From: Thalassia testudinum
Lineage: Eukaryota > Streptophyta > Magnoliopsida > Alismatales > Hydrocharitaceae
DNA: 64,000 nt
Assembly: GCA_037157565.1 (NCBI GenBank)
Contig: JAZHRO010000012.1
Span: 62,487,501-62,551,500 of the forward strand
Direction of reading: 5' to 3'
Position numbers and translations under genes: made by a program. Below the pieces are notes generated by a model. It was given only the letters and a program-made list of their open reading frames with translations. It ran no database searches and had not been told where the DNA came from. Within the stretch, counting starts at the first letter, position 1. Every line of letters starts with the position of its first letter. This document shows, piece after piece, positions 22,501 to 34,865 of the stretch.

Positions 22501-24081
22501 AAACCATGGGAAGACCAACCACCCACGCCTTTGTGGCCATCACCTCTTCATATTTCCAAATGGTCATCTTCTAGTCCTCAATCAACATCGAGTCTATGCA
22601 TGCTGATCAGTCAGTCGGGCAAGAGTCACTTCACCTAGTGATGGAGAGGACCCTCCAGCGCATTCCCCTAAAACCTTAAAGATGGGGGAAAAAAGGGATG
22701 TTGGCGAACACCATCATTCTAGTGGGCTAGCCTGATGGCAGCCTGGGAGTAAAACCACCCAAAAGCCTAGCCCTGGGATCTTCTACCATGATGGTCCACC
22801 TTTACCAGAATGATCCCTCCAAGTGGGTCCAAATTAGCTCCGACCTTATCGACGCAAAAGTTTGAGACTTGCTTGGGCTCCCGAGGAGTAACAATGACGT
22901 CTTTATTTAGTCTGCAAAAAACTTGTCGAGCATAGACCCAATTGTCATCAAACATCGATTGAACATTTTCTTGGGTGCCTGGTAGATCAAGCAAGTTTGA
23001 TGCCACAAGTCCATAGAATAATGGCAGGCGGATCCAAGTACCTATGAGTACCCCATTTAGATGATAGCCTATGGCTTGTCATTGCAATCGACAGCCACCC
23101 AAGTTCCAAGGTTGACCATTGGTAATCGTTAACTATCCCAAGTCTTGAAGTCTCCAACTCGCAATAATAAATACTCAATTCACGAGGTTAAGGTGTCAAA
23201 CCTTACGGATCCATCTATCATGACCTATTCCGTCATTTTATTCAATTCTTGACCGCTAGTAGGATTACTCAATCCTAAGAATTGACTAGATCTCTTTGGG
23301 ATCCACTTGATACTTTGGGGTCCAATGATCTTTCCTTAGACTCTTGATAGAGTGAATTACATCATTAGTTTTGAATTTGGCCATGAATTAGTCAATTAGA
23401 ATCACTTTTAGTTCTTGTTGAGAGCCTTTGAATTCAATCAAGACTACCTATGCATTATCAAACGTTTGGTAATGATGTCAGATGTCCTACAATGCCAAAT
23501 AAGTCGTGTAGCTTTTTAGTCAAACATCTCCTAGAGTGGTGTTGAGGCCCTTTATTTACCTCAATTTATTAGGCATGTAGTGACATCATTAGACATTTAG
23601 GAAGGTAATCAGGCATTTTATGACTCAACCCATGTGTTGTTTGATTAGTGGACTAGACGTTGCCTAGGCAAGTCCAGTCATCTAACCTTATAATTAGATG
23701 TTAAGTGGACACCCCCGATCTATGTGCGAGCTTGAAATGGGACTTTGGCCCCCCCCCCAAACTTCGACATATCCATTTCCAAACACCACAAAATCAAAAT
23801 TATAAATTCCTACCCATGCAAAGAATATCAGGACACACTTAAAATCCCAATAAAATCGTTGCAATCCAATCTAACAAAAAGAATCACTAACAACACTTCT
23901 AACATGTTTGCAAGTCCATAGCAATTATAGATCCTCTCATGCAACGAGTTCCAAGCATGTAGGAATATAAAATCGTAGTGTGGGGGGAGCCACTTGTAGT
24001 GCACCACACCATAACCTGTTTAGGCAGGTGCCCCCTTTCACGAATCGGGATGGTCAGTGGAGGAGGGGCCGCAGCAGGTAG
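22501..24081. other. Unassigned, probably decayed Gypsy
   Basis: There is no convincing protein domain. The first kilobase may be eroded pol. 23200-23720 has short blocks such as CATTAGACATTTAGG and a run of nine C at about 23751. No gene is supported. Confidence 0.3.
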
Positions 24082-24640
24082 CTACACACAGCAGTGGACG
24101 TAGTTGATACGCTTCTCCGTTGCCATTTCTCGATCGCAGTACAGTGGCTTCCCCAGTGCACTGATGATCTTGCTGAAGATTCTCTTGGATCTAAACTTGA
24201 GGTTGAGGTTTGGAAGGCAAATCCAAATCAAAACTAAAGAGAGGACCTCCCTGACGAGCTTTATCTTCCACGACCAAGGTCGAGTTAGGAGCAAGTTGTC
24301 CTTGGTGAACCAAGGACAAAGCTTGAGAACTCGGATGAAGTCATCCTCCACGGTGAAGGAGATCAGATGGAACCCCTTATCAAGGGAATGGAGGTCAAAA
24401 GTACCTTTGGGCTTCCATTTGTTGCTAATGAAACACTTCGATCATCACGCAACAATGAAGTCCCTTTCCCGGGGAGTAAGCTATCAAGGGAAGTTCACCC
24501 ACTTCCTGCAAACCTCCTCTATTTCCTCCTTCTCAATGACTACTCTACCACGTGGCATCGGCTCCAGCAGCATCTTCAAGAGCAGTGCCCTTCCTCGTAT
24601 GGGAGGGGTAGGAGTGCCCATGGAGTCCAGATCCTATTGT
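24082..24640 (-). pseudogene. DUF4283-type retroelement gag-like remnant
   Basis: The minus-strand frame from 24351 to 24082 reads EDDFIRVLKLCPWFTKDNLL, then W-K and DR-type residues. This is the pattern of DUF4283, the N-terminal nucleic-acid-binding part of plant LINE ORF1-like proteins. Upstream, at 24640-24360, frameshifted segments (PMPRGRVVIEKEEIEEVCRK) look like the preceding region. No zf-CCHC_4 or reverse transcriptase was found next to it. It is a short isolated fragment. Confidence 0.45.
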
Positions 24641-27302
24641 CCCCTCAAAATTTAATAAAAAAAGGAAAATCAAAATTTGGACGCGTAGCTATTTTCTCCG
24701 TGGTGGGTCCTCCATCGCATATGATTTTTTCTCTTTTAAAGAAAATATATTTTATTAACTGATGAAACTATCTAACATAAAAGGACGTATCCCGAGAGAG
24801 AAGTGAGACGAAGAGAAAGTTAAATTCAGAGAAATAACAAATAAGAAATAAATGATAAAAAAATGAAACATCTCACGTTGGAAATCAGATGACTCCACAT
24901 CCGTGGATACGATAAAATGTCAATGAGATAGATTTGAAAAATACTCTAACGAGAAGCCAAATAAGATAACCCAAAAGTCGAATTCGACCATCGACACACA
25001 TGAGTAATCTCAAACATAAAATATACAGAGTTGTACGTGGTCCCCACTAAAAATTTAAAAAATAATAAAAAGAACTCCTCGAAGCAAGAAACTTTTCGAG
25101 ACACCCACATAATCGGACCATCCACGACTCTTGAAGCTGTAGTCGAAGACGTCGAAGCGATGATCGAGAAGTTTGCAGCAAGAGACCTAGCCACAAGAGT
25201 CGTCGACGTCGACCAGCCAACCTTTGTCGTCACGGCGACTCGAGCGGGCCGATCGACACACCCGCAACCATGTTGATCGGCAACAAAACATGACCATCCA
25301 ATCCGCGTCCCCCACAGCACCGACGGATCATGGGCGGCCAACGACCTCATGCCACAAATCTTCACCGCAAAATCACCACGACCCACCGCCACCTCGACCA
25401 CCACATTCAAGCAACGGCTACAAGCCTCCATTGATCATGCATGTCAGCAAGGAGGGTCCTACCACGGAGAGAAGAGACAGGGGAGGAAAGATTGGTCATT
25501 TGGAGGTGAGAGGGGCTTCGGTCGGCTCCGTATGACCAATCGGAGCCCGATGTTCCTCGCCTGATATTTCACGCAGAGAAAGAGCGGTGAGAGCAGTGCG
25601 GTGGGCCTGAGATGTAGCTCCCCCCACCTTTGATTCTGGACTTGTGACTTTATTACCCTTTATTAAGGATGGATATAAATTACTTCCTACTTGTGTGGGA
25701 GTAACAATTAGAAAGAGTTGCTGTATAGGCTTTGTCTCGATCCGTTTAAATCCCTAATTTGTGAAGGGGCATGATTGGCCTACTAGGAACATGCTCAATG
25801 TTTCAAGTAATGAGAGCAATTAATTGGAACATGCAACCTCCTCATCGAATTCAGGTGGCATTAAATGGATAATGCGTGGTCATAAGAAATAGATAACAAT
25901 ATGGATTGTTTATCATGATATAGCCAAAGGATGGGAACGTTTAAATTTTGTACGAAAGATTCGTATTCAAGTTTTCATCCTTACATTAATCGGAGGATCG
26001 ACATGTGGAGGAGAGGCAATTCCTTGTCAGATTGCCTAATTGGATTGTACGTCGTAAACACAACGAAAGAAGGCAAAATGACAATCAAGAGAATTCCTCC
26101 CCAATTTACCTGATCGAGTTATGGGTCATTAAAGGAAACAACAATCAAAGTAGTGAAGACAACTAAAACATTGATAACCATTTTTTTTTGTTTTAGTACA
26201 TAACAAAATGTTGATGCCCAAGGACTTCTGACCTTGATAAGAGTGATCGAGACTTATGTATCCATCATCCATTACTCGAGGGATTGGTGCTCTGGAGGTT
26301 GTCAAATAACAAAAGCTTTATTGGAACGTGTTTATTAGGTATGAAAATGTCAAAGCATCGAAATGCAATAAGTAAATTAAAAATCGACCTGCACAAAAAA
26401 AAGGTATACAACAATGAATAAATGATGGTATATATTGAGCAGAAGACAATACAAGTAATCACAAAAAGACTAGCAAGATATGGGAGGTCAACATAACATC
26501 CTTGTGAGAGTGTGCCGTCCAACGCCACCAGAAGAAGGAAGGAGAAGGGAAGTAACGGAAGCTATAGTTGTGGGGGTAAAGAAGATTTGCACCCTGGCCC
26601 TCATAAATGATGTAAGGTACCCTTGCTCTTATTCTTTTCCACTACTCTTACCTCTAGAAGGATAGTTAGATGACCTCCTACATACAAAAGAGTCGATTGC
26701 CCAAGTCTAGGTTCGTGCTCCCTCCCTTGGCCTTTCCAGTTTTGAGATTTTTCCTCTTCTTTTCAAGGTTGGACCCACCTAATTAGTTTCATTGGACAAA
26801 AAAAAAAAAAAAAGGAGGAAGTTGTTGCTTGCCCTAAAATATCTTTGATCTTAGTACCCCACTCATTATTTGGAGGCATTAAGATTCTTCTAGGTGTCCC
26901 ATTTTTCAGAAGAAAAATACAATTAGATCTTCTTAATTCCCTCTAAAAGCAAGGCAAAATAGCAAGTTTATATTTTCCTCTTTCTTTTTGATTTTTTTCT
27001 TTCTTTACCTAGAAATCCTTTTGAACAAACTAGGAAGAAATGAATCATTTTCCCTCACACGTTAACCCCTCAAGCAATGTAGGGATGAGACCCAAACTTG
27101 AGCCTCCTCTATCATAACTAAGAGTTTCCATCATTTAAGCATACCTCGATAGACAATAGGGTTATCTTTACTTATGCCATTTCGGCCAATTAAGTTACAT
27201 CTATAAAAACTCTGGCGGTTGGTCAGCACCCTCTAGGAGAATAAGATTATATATTTTACACGCCATATTAACAGTGAATACAGATTTCCGTTTCTCTCAT
27301 CA
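24641..27302. other. Unassigned AT-rich spacer
   Basis: This is 2.6 kb without a recognisable gene. 25060-25560 is CpG-containing, and open frames on both strands there show no motif. A run of about 16 A lies near 26800. 25650-27300 contains nothing I can identify. Confidence 0.4.
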
Positions 27303-27307
27303 AGATG

Positions 27308-29834
27308 TGTAACGACCCGGTTCCCGAGTCCCTACGAGACACGAGAACCGGACCGACTCAACTAATCCCAAGACCTAGTCGTCCAACGAGGAAGTAACCA
27401 AAAGACAGTAAGATAAACCACATTCAGTATGAATATAACTAACAGTAAGAAAGTACAGCAGTAAGGAAAGAAACTACTACAGTAGGTACCACCACAACAG
27501 TAAAACAGCATTTATCATATAACAAGAACTGCAGGTAAAGAAGGTACAGCGGAACAAAAACTACTCATTAGAACAGAAACAAAAGGGGTACAAAAGGCTG
27601 TGGTAACTCTACTGGACCCTACTCGGCCCAGCTTCCTCTGCAGCCGCCGACCCTAGCTGCTCAACACCTGGTCCTGAAAAAGGTAACGAGTGTAACACGT
27701 CAGCAAAACGCTGAGTAGAGTGGCAAACTAATTAAAGGCAACAGTAGAGTGTACAGTAGCTGTTATGTTTTATTACTTCCTTTATTCATATCTTTCAATT
27801 TTTCTCACTATTTCATTTATTTCTCAGATCCTTTACTTGATCTCGAATGTCCTCGTGGGAACGATCTTGATTGCAGTCTTTTCCAAAAGTAGAAGTAGCA
27901 CGTGGTGCTCTCCTGGCCGGGAGAGTCTCCCGTGGTGATCCTACCCTCAGTCAACCACCCCAAGGTCACTGACAGACGTAACGGTGACTACGGCACGCGC
28001 GATAAACGCACAGGTAGCTAGCCCGCACTGGCACGCGGTCAGTCGTTTCCGTTAACGGGTGCGCCCAAAGCACAGCACGGAACCAGGGCAGAGCCCTCTC
28101 AGTAACAGGGGTCCAACCCCTCCACAATAACCAAACCGGGGCCTTGCCCCTCCACAGTCCGCGCACCCTCGCCTGACTACCCTGGTTTGCCCTAGTGGGC
28201 CTAACAAGTCGGTGAAGGAGGCTAGCAGAACCCCGGGGCCCGTGGGGTAGCTAGTACTCTCCTAACACTACTAGCTCTCCTCGGTACTACGTACACGAGG
28301 GCCAACAAGTCGGTACAGAGCGGCCAATCCTAACCCCGGGTCCCTGGGGCGGCTGGCCCCACTCTGCACTAAACAGGTACAGGTACTTCCCTTGGTACTG
28401 CGTACCCAAGAGACAGTACAAACTACATCTCAGTTTCCATTCCTTTTTCTTTCCAGGAGTTCCACTCCTAATTCCCCGTAGGGTTCCAGCTATTTATCTC
28501 AGAACATCATATGTTTCACTTTCCAGATTCACGTTCTCAAAAATCCATGATCTCAATCATGTTTCTTTATTCATAACAGACAGCTATTAATTCAAATTAC
28601 AGGCAGCTTTATATTCCTTTCCATTTTTTTTTCCAAGACTGCAGTATTATACATTCCACTAGTTCTTCCATCCTAGGGTTCATGTCACATCCTAGGATCT
28701 AGCATACAACTAGTTTTCCAGCCCTAGGATTCATGCATCACCTAGGAGCTATCATTCCATACATTTCTCATTCCTAGGATTCATGCAATGTCCTAGCTTC
28801 TAGTTATGGTTCCATACTTTAACAGATTTTATTAATAAACTTAAGCCACTCTAACAGGTACAACGGGAGTAATGGGGGCGTGATCGGGAATCCCGCGCGC
28901 CTCCGCGACTCTCAAGACTGCAATCGAACGAGGTCCTATCACAAGGATCAAACACAAGGAGTGTCTCAAAACAGTGTATAGCTACTGTAGACGAGTAGAG
29001 GAATTAATTCTGAAAAGAACGCAACTCGAATCGCGGAAAACGGAGCCCGAACGGGCCGTAAACGGGTCGAAAAAGATGATACAGTGCAAAATCAGACGTC
29101 TGGAACTCCCTCCAGACGTCTTAAACGGTGGATCAGAGAATTACCTGTTCAGTGTGGTTTCCCAGACATCCAGAAGTCTGCAGGGACGTCTTTCCTAGAT
29201 CCCAGACGTCCGATGGTCCCTTAGGACGTCTGGAGGTCACTCCCGCCGTCTGGTACAACTTCCAGACGTCTGATTCTGGAAATTTTTCCAGAATCAGGAC
29301 CCTGCTCGGCCTCCGCTCGCGACGCCGCCCGCGTCGCACCTCGCGCTCCTGCTGCTCAGACCGCAGCAGGTCCCTCTCCGCGTCGCTCCGCGCCCCCTGC
29401 GCCCTCCGCCAGCCGGCCAAGCCGCTCCGGCGAGCTCGCCCCCACGGCAGAGCTCCGCCCTCGCACGCCGCACCTCCGTGCTCACTGCGGCCGCCGCTGC
29501 CGCCCTCGCGTCCGCTCGCTCTCGCGCACAGGAAGGAGAAGAAGAAGGAGGCGGTGGAGACGGGAGGGGAGGCACGCCCCTTTTAACGCCGCGCGGAGAG
29601 GAGAGAGGAGGTGGCAGGCCGCCTGCAGCCGCAGAGAGAAAAAGGGGGAAAAAGCGGTCTGCGCGCTCAGGCGCGCAGGCGACTCGCGTGTGTCAAAAAT
29701 AACGGATTTCCAGACGTCTTGAAACTATCCCAGACGTCTTATCAGACGTCTGGTTGTTATCCCAGACGTCTTGTCCGACGTCTGAGCCACCTCCCAGACG
29801 TCTTAAAAGACGTCTGGGGCACACATTCGTTACA
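27308..29834 (-). repeat. 3' LTR of Tekay-type Gypsy
   Basis: Reading the minus strand: TGTAACGAATG, a first AGACGTCT cluster (29816-29705), a GC-rich part with a weak TATA-like site (29577-29586), a second cluster (29280-29090) with a hairpin at 29272-29295, then tandem GGGG/CCCC hairpins near 28090-28160, ending GGGTCGTTACA. There are 13 GACGTC cores in all. A roughly 115-bp tandem duplication with shared AACAAGTCGGT lies at about 28195-28430. Open frames in the GC-rich part are not genes. Confidence 0.95.
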
Positions 29835-29922
29835 ATATAACAAACTCAAAGGAAGTTTCGTCCCCGAAACTTGCGCCAACTAGGGTGCGGGAAAAAGATG
29901 TCCAAAAAAAACCATAACAAAC
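29835..29922 (-). other. 3' untranslated part and polypurine region
   Basis: The minus strand here has AAGTTTCGGGGACGAAACTT, a short inverted repeat commonly seen just before the 3' LTR of Tekay/Del elements. TAACAAACTCAAAG occurs twice (about 29838 and 29915). The exact polypurine primer is not obvious. Confidence 0.5.
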
Positions 29923-32900
29923 TCAAAGAGGACCGAAGCCGGTCCGAAAAGACGTACCCGCGAAAAGCTCCGGGTACTGCTCCCGCATTGCCGCCTCAGG
30001 CTCCCAGGTAGCCTCCTCGTACCGCTGGCTCCTCCACAAAACCTTTACCAGGGGTACTTGCTTTCGTCTCAACCTGCGGACGGCTCGGTCTAGGATCTGC
30101 ACTGGCCGCTCGGGGTAGGTTAGGCCGTCGCTCACCTCGACGCTCTCGTGACTCAGTACGTGGCTGGGATCGGCTACGTACTTCCTGAGGTTGGACACGT
30201 GGAACACGTCGTGCACACTAGAAAGCTGCGGGGGAAGTGCAAGTCTGTAAGCAATGGGTCCAACCCGCTCCAGGACCTCAAAGGGCCCCACGAACCTCGA
30301 CGCGAGCTTCCCTCTCACCCCAAACCGCTGTAAGCCCTTCATGGGCGAAACACGAAGGAAGACGTGGTCCCCAACCTCGAACTGCACCTCTCTGCGTCTG
30401 CGATCTGCGTAGCTCTTTTGTCTGCTCCTGACAGTGCGGAGTCGTCTGTGGATCTGCTCAACTACCTCCTGACTCTGCCGGATCAACCTGGGGCCAACCT
30501 CCCACTTGGTCCCCACCTCAACCCAACTCAAGGGTGCCGTGCATTTCCGTCCGTACAGAGCCTCGTAGGGAGCCATGCCGATGCTCGAGTGATAACTGTT
30601 GTTGTATGCAAACTCCGCCAGGGGCAGGTGCTCCTCCCAAGAGCCCCTCCAGTCTAGTATACAGGCATGCAAAAGGTCCTCAAGTGTCTGTATCGTGCAT
30701 TCCGACTGTCCGTCCGTCTGGGGGTGGTAAGCCGTGCTAAACCTCAACCTCGTCCCCAAGGCCTGCTGAAACTCAGCCCAAAACTGGGACGTAAAGCGGG
30801 TATCCCGGTCTGATACGATCTCCCGCGGAACTCCGTGTAGTCGCACCACATCACGGATATACCTCTCTGCCAACTGTGCTGGTCCCAAAGTGACTCGGAT
30901 CGGCAAGAATCGTGCCGTCTTCGTCAATCTATCCACTATTACCCAGACTGCGTCGTGTCCTCGCTGGGTAACAGGTAAGCACACCACCAAGTCCATGGTG
31001 ATGCTCTCCCACTTCCACTCTGGCACTGGAAGCGGCTGAAGCGGCCCTGCAGGCCTCTGATGCTCGGCTTTCACCTGCTGGCACACTAAGCACTGCTGCA
31101 CGAACTCACCCACATCCCGTTTCATCCCTCTCCACCAGAACTCGCGTCTCAAGTCATGGTACATTTTCGTGTTTCCGGGATGTATGGTGAATCTGGAACC
31201 GTGTGCCTCAGTCAGGAGCTCTCTCAACAGCTCCTCATCTCTGGGGACGCACAACCGTCCCCTCAAGCGTAACACCTGGTCTGTGAAAGAGAAGTCCCCT
31301 GGGTCCCCTGATAGTACTCTGTCGCGCAAAGACTGCAAGTACGAATCGGCCATCTGTCCCGTGATGATGCGGTCTATCAACTCTGGCCTGGTCTGCCGTG
31401 TCACCGTCACTGCCCCACAGTACCCTCGTAACTCTAGAGGTCGCCAACTGCCCACCTCCTCCAAAAGGCTCCAACTCTGTAACTATAGACTGGCCAAGCG
31501 TGCGGGCGCCTTACGGCTCAAGGCGTCAGCCACCACATTGGCCTTTCCCGGGTGGTAGGAGATGTTGCAGTCATAGTCCTTCAGGAGCTCCAACCAACGT
31601 CTCTGTCTCATGTTGAGCTCCTTCTGGTCAAAAAGATATCTGAGGCTCTTGTGATCTGTAAAAATCTCGAAGGTCTCACCGTACAAGTAGTGCCTCCATG
31701 TCTTCAGCGCGAAGACAACAGCTGCCAACTCTAGATCGTGGGTAGGGTAGGTATGCTCATGGGGCTTCAGTTGCCGCGAAGCGTAAGCGACCACGTGACC
31801 CCTCTGCATGAGCACACCTCCTAACCCCTGCAAGGAAGCGTCCGTGTACACAACGAACCCGACACTATTGTCAGGGATGGTGAGCACGGGAGCCGAGGTC
31901 AACCTCTCCTTCAGCTCCAGAAAACACGCCTCACAGGCGTCTGTCCAAGCGAAAGGCACATCCTTCCAGGTCAACTGTGTCATAGGACGCGCAATCTGTG
32001 AAAATCCTCTGATGAACCGTCTGTAGTAACCTGCCAGTCCCAGGAAACTGCGAATCTCAGTGACTGAACGCGGTCTCTCCCACCTGAGCACTGCCTCGAC
32101 CTTGGCGGGATCCACCGCCAGGCCGTCTCCAGAGATCACATGACCCAAAAAGGTCACCTCCCTCAACCAGAACTCGCACTTGCTGTATTTGGCGTACAGC
32201 CTGTGTCGTCTCAGAGTGTCCAGAACTATCCGCAAGTGCTGTCCGTGCTGCGTCCGATCTCTAGAATAGATGAGTACATCATCTATGAAAACCACCATGA
32301 ACTGATCCAAGTACGGTCTAAACACCCGGTTCATCAGGTCCATGAAAGCAGCGGGGGCATTGGTCAGCCCAAACGGCATGACCAAAAACTCGTAGTGTCC
32401 GTACTGGGTGCGGAAAGCTGTCTTGGAGACGTCGGTCTCCCTGATCCTCAACTGGTGGTATCCAGACCTCAAGTCGATCTTGGAAAACACCGTGGCACCC
32501 CGCAACTGGTCAAACAAATCGTCGATCCTCGGCAGCGGATATCTGTTCTTGATGGTGACCCTATTCAGCTGTCGGTAGTCCACACAAAGGCGTAGGGTCC
32601 CATCCTTCTTCTTCACAAATAGCACCGGGGCTCCCCAGGGAGACGCACTGGGCCTCACGAAACCTTTCTCCAAAAGGTCCTGCAACTGAGACTTGAGCTC
32701 TCGCAGCTCAAGCGGTGCCATCCTGTATGGCGCAGTGGAGATGGGGTTGGTCCCTGGTACTAGTGAGATCTCAAACTCGATCTCACGCTCGGGCGGTAGT
32801 CCTGGTAACTCGTCTGGAAACACGTCGGGGTACTCTCTGACCACCGGGATGCTCTGGAAGTTTGCCACGGGGCTGTGCTCTGCCACCACACAAGCTAGGA

Positions 32901-34686
32901 AGCCCTCACACCCCTGGCTCAAAAGTCTCGCCGCCCGAAGTGCCGAAATGCACCTGAAACCTCCGTCCACTGGCTGCCCGTGAAACTCGAAAGAAGGCAA
33001 CTCCGGAATGGAGAAGACAATCTTCCTCTCAAAACAGTCTACCAAGGCGTGGTAAGCGGACAACCAATCCATCCCCAGAATCACTCCAAAGTCCTCCATC
33101 TGTATTATGATCAGGTCAGCTGGCAGGCTATGTCCCCCGATGCTGACCCTGCAACCCGTGTACACCTCCTCAGCTACGAACAGCTGACCACTCGGACCTC
33201 TGATTACGAACGGATTCTCTAACAGTGTATAATCCTGGTCCAAACTAACTGCGAAACTGGCTGCGACAAACGAGTGCGTAGCGCCGGAATCGAAAAGCGT
33301 GTAAACGAGTCTGCCAGAAACTGAAACCATACCTGCTACCACGGATCCCGATGCTCGGGCGTTCCTGTGTGTTAGGGCGTTGATACGCCCCTCAGCTCTA
33401 GGTGCGGACGAAGCAGCCACACTCTGCGTCGGACGGGTAGGTGCTGGCCGGTACCCTCCTCGCGACTGCTGTCCTCCTCCTCGTGCCTGGGAACCGCGGC
33501 CTCCTGCTCGCCCTCCAGTGCTCTGCGCGGGAAGTATCTGCTGACCTCCTGCCCTAGATGGGCAGTCCCTCCTGACGTGGCCCGGCTGGCCACACTGGTA
33601 GCAGAGGGGAACCCGACTCCCGCCCTCAGTGAGTCCCTGCTGTCGGCTAGGCGGGGGTCCGGTGCTGGCGACTGGCCCCTGTCGAGGCCCCCCAAAGGCC
33701 ACTGATGGCCCTGCACAACGTGACGGCTCTCCTGCGGACGCCACGTGTCTCCGTTCTCGCCGGCCCTGTGAGAAGTCTGGCTGAAAGGGCCTCTTCCGCC
33801 CGCCGTCGGTCTCTCGCACGGACGGGTTGGTCTCCTCGTAAGTCATAGCTGCCTCTACCACCCTCGAAAACGTCGGCAGCTTCAGGGGTTTGACATACCC
33901 CCGGATCGCAGGCCGGAGCCCCTCGGTGAACCTCCAAAGGCGCTCCTCCTCAGTGGCTACCGCTGTCGCTGCAAAGCAGGACAGCTCCAAGAAACGCGTG
34001 CGGTACGCGCTCACGGTCATCGTCCCTTGGCGGAGAGTGTGGAACTCCTGCCTCCTCTGGTCCTGCCACGTCTGGGGAAAGTACTGCTCGCAGAAGAGGG
34101 TGACGAACTGGTCCCACGTCGGCTAGTCCCTCTCCTGACCCCGGACCGCCCTCCACCACCGGTGTGCCGCACTCTCCAGCTGGTACGTGGCAAAGGCCAC
34201 GCGGCACTCCACCGGGGGGCGAAGGGTGTCGAAGATCTTCTCCAGCTGCTCAAGCCAGTCCTCTGCCTCGGTCGGGTCCTCATCCCCCTTGAAGGAGGGG
34301 GGCTTCAGCTTCCGGAACTGTCCGAAAAGCTCGAAGTGGCGCTGTAGGGGAGGTGCTGGTGCACCTCCAGGCGAAGGTGCCTCGTGTACAGAAGTGTCGG
34401 AGGAAGGTGGGGGTGGCAGGGACCCATCCCCTCCCTCGTGTCCAGCGCCGCGTCCGTCGCGTGGTCCTACAGAGGACTCCCCCTCTGCAACCCCAGGAGG
34501 AGGTGCTCGGGGCGGTGGGTGGAGCTCCTCTCGTACAATATCCCGTATCAGTCTGGCGAGGTCCTGGGCCTGGATGCCAGGGAGTGGTGGCTGGTCCACC
34601 GAGACGTCAACGACAGCACGTCCACCTCGCCGACCTCGCCCTCGGCCGCGCCCGCGGCCAGTCTCGCCAGTCCCGCGACGAGGCAT
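29923..34686 (-). pseudogene. gag-pol: gag-pol polyprotein with two amber stops
   Basis: This is a Tekay/Del chromovirus polyprotein of about 1587 codons in one frame, starting at the ATG at 34686 (MPRRGTG) and ending with TGA at 29923-29925. In order: an Arg/Gly-rich start; Retrotrans_gag (GDEDPTEAEDWL near 34300); zinc knuckle [14 protein letters not shown] near 33590; aspartic protease with DSGATHSFV near 33280; RT with FIDDVLIYS near 32275; RNase H with [10 protein letters not shown] near 31830; integrase with an HHCC zinc finger near 31080-31180 and a D,D,E core; and a chromodomain-like tail (PLVKVLWRSQRYEEATWEP) at about 30070-29990. TAG codons at 34123-34125 (in gag) and 31483-31485 (between RNase H and integrase) are the only breaks I see. 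Both lie inside otherwise continuous homology, so they are point mutations or rare readthrough sites. Confidence 0.95.
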
Positions 34687-34850
34687 CTCCTGCAAGGAGA
34701 CGCGAAACAAAACGGAAACGTCAAAACAAATGGTACCTAATAAAACTTCTAAGAGCTCATGTCAAGAGACATGTTGTGGTGGCTACTCTAGCTATAAACA
34801 TGTGAATTGGTTATTTTCCAGTCAGTTGATTCACTTCTCGGGACGACCTT

Positions 34851-34862
34851 GCTCTGATACCA
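34851..34862 (-). other. Primer-binding site, tRNA-iMet type
   Basis: The minus strand reads TGGTATCAGAGC, starting 3 bp inside the LTR boundary at 34866. It shows that the right LTR is the 5' one. The leader from here to the gag start at 34686 is about 165 bp. Confidence 0.95.
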
Positions 34863-34865
34863 TCT

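Noticed and set aside
24946..25564. Open frames on both strands as a host gene
   Set aside because: No motif is recognised, there is no consistent exon structure, and both strands are open because of CpG-rich composition.
29128..29702. Several 70-150 codon frames in the GC-rich part of the Gypsy LTRs (also at 36642-37459, 44474-44950 and 59834-60485)
   Set aside because: They overlap in many frames on both strands and arise because GC-rich DNA has few stop codons. They sit inside LTRs, partly translating the AGACGTCT motif.
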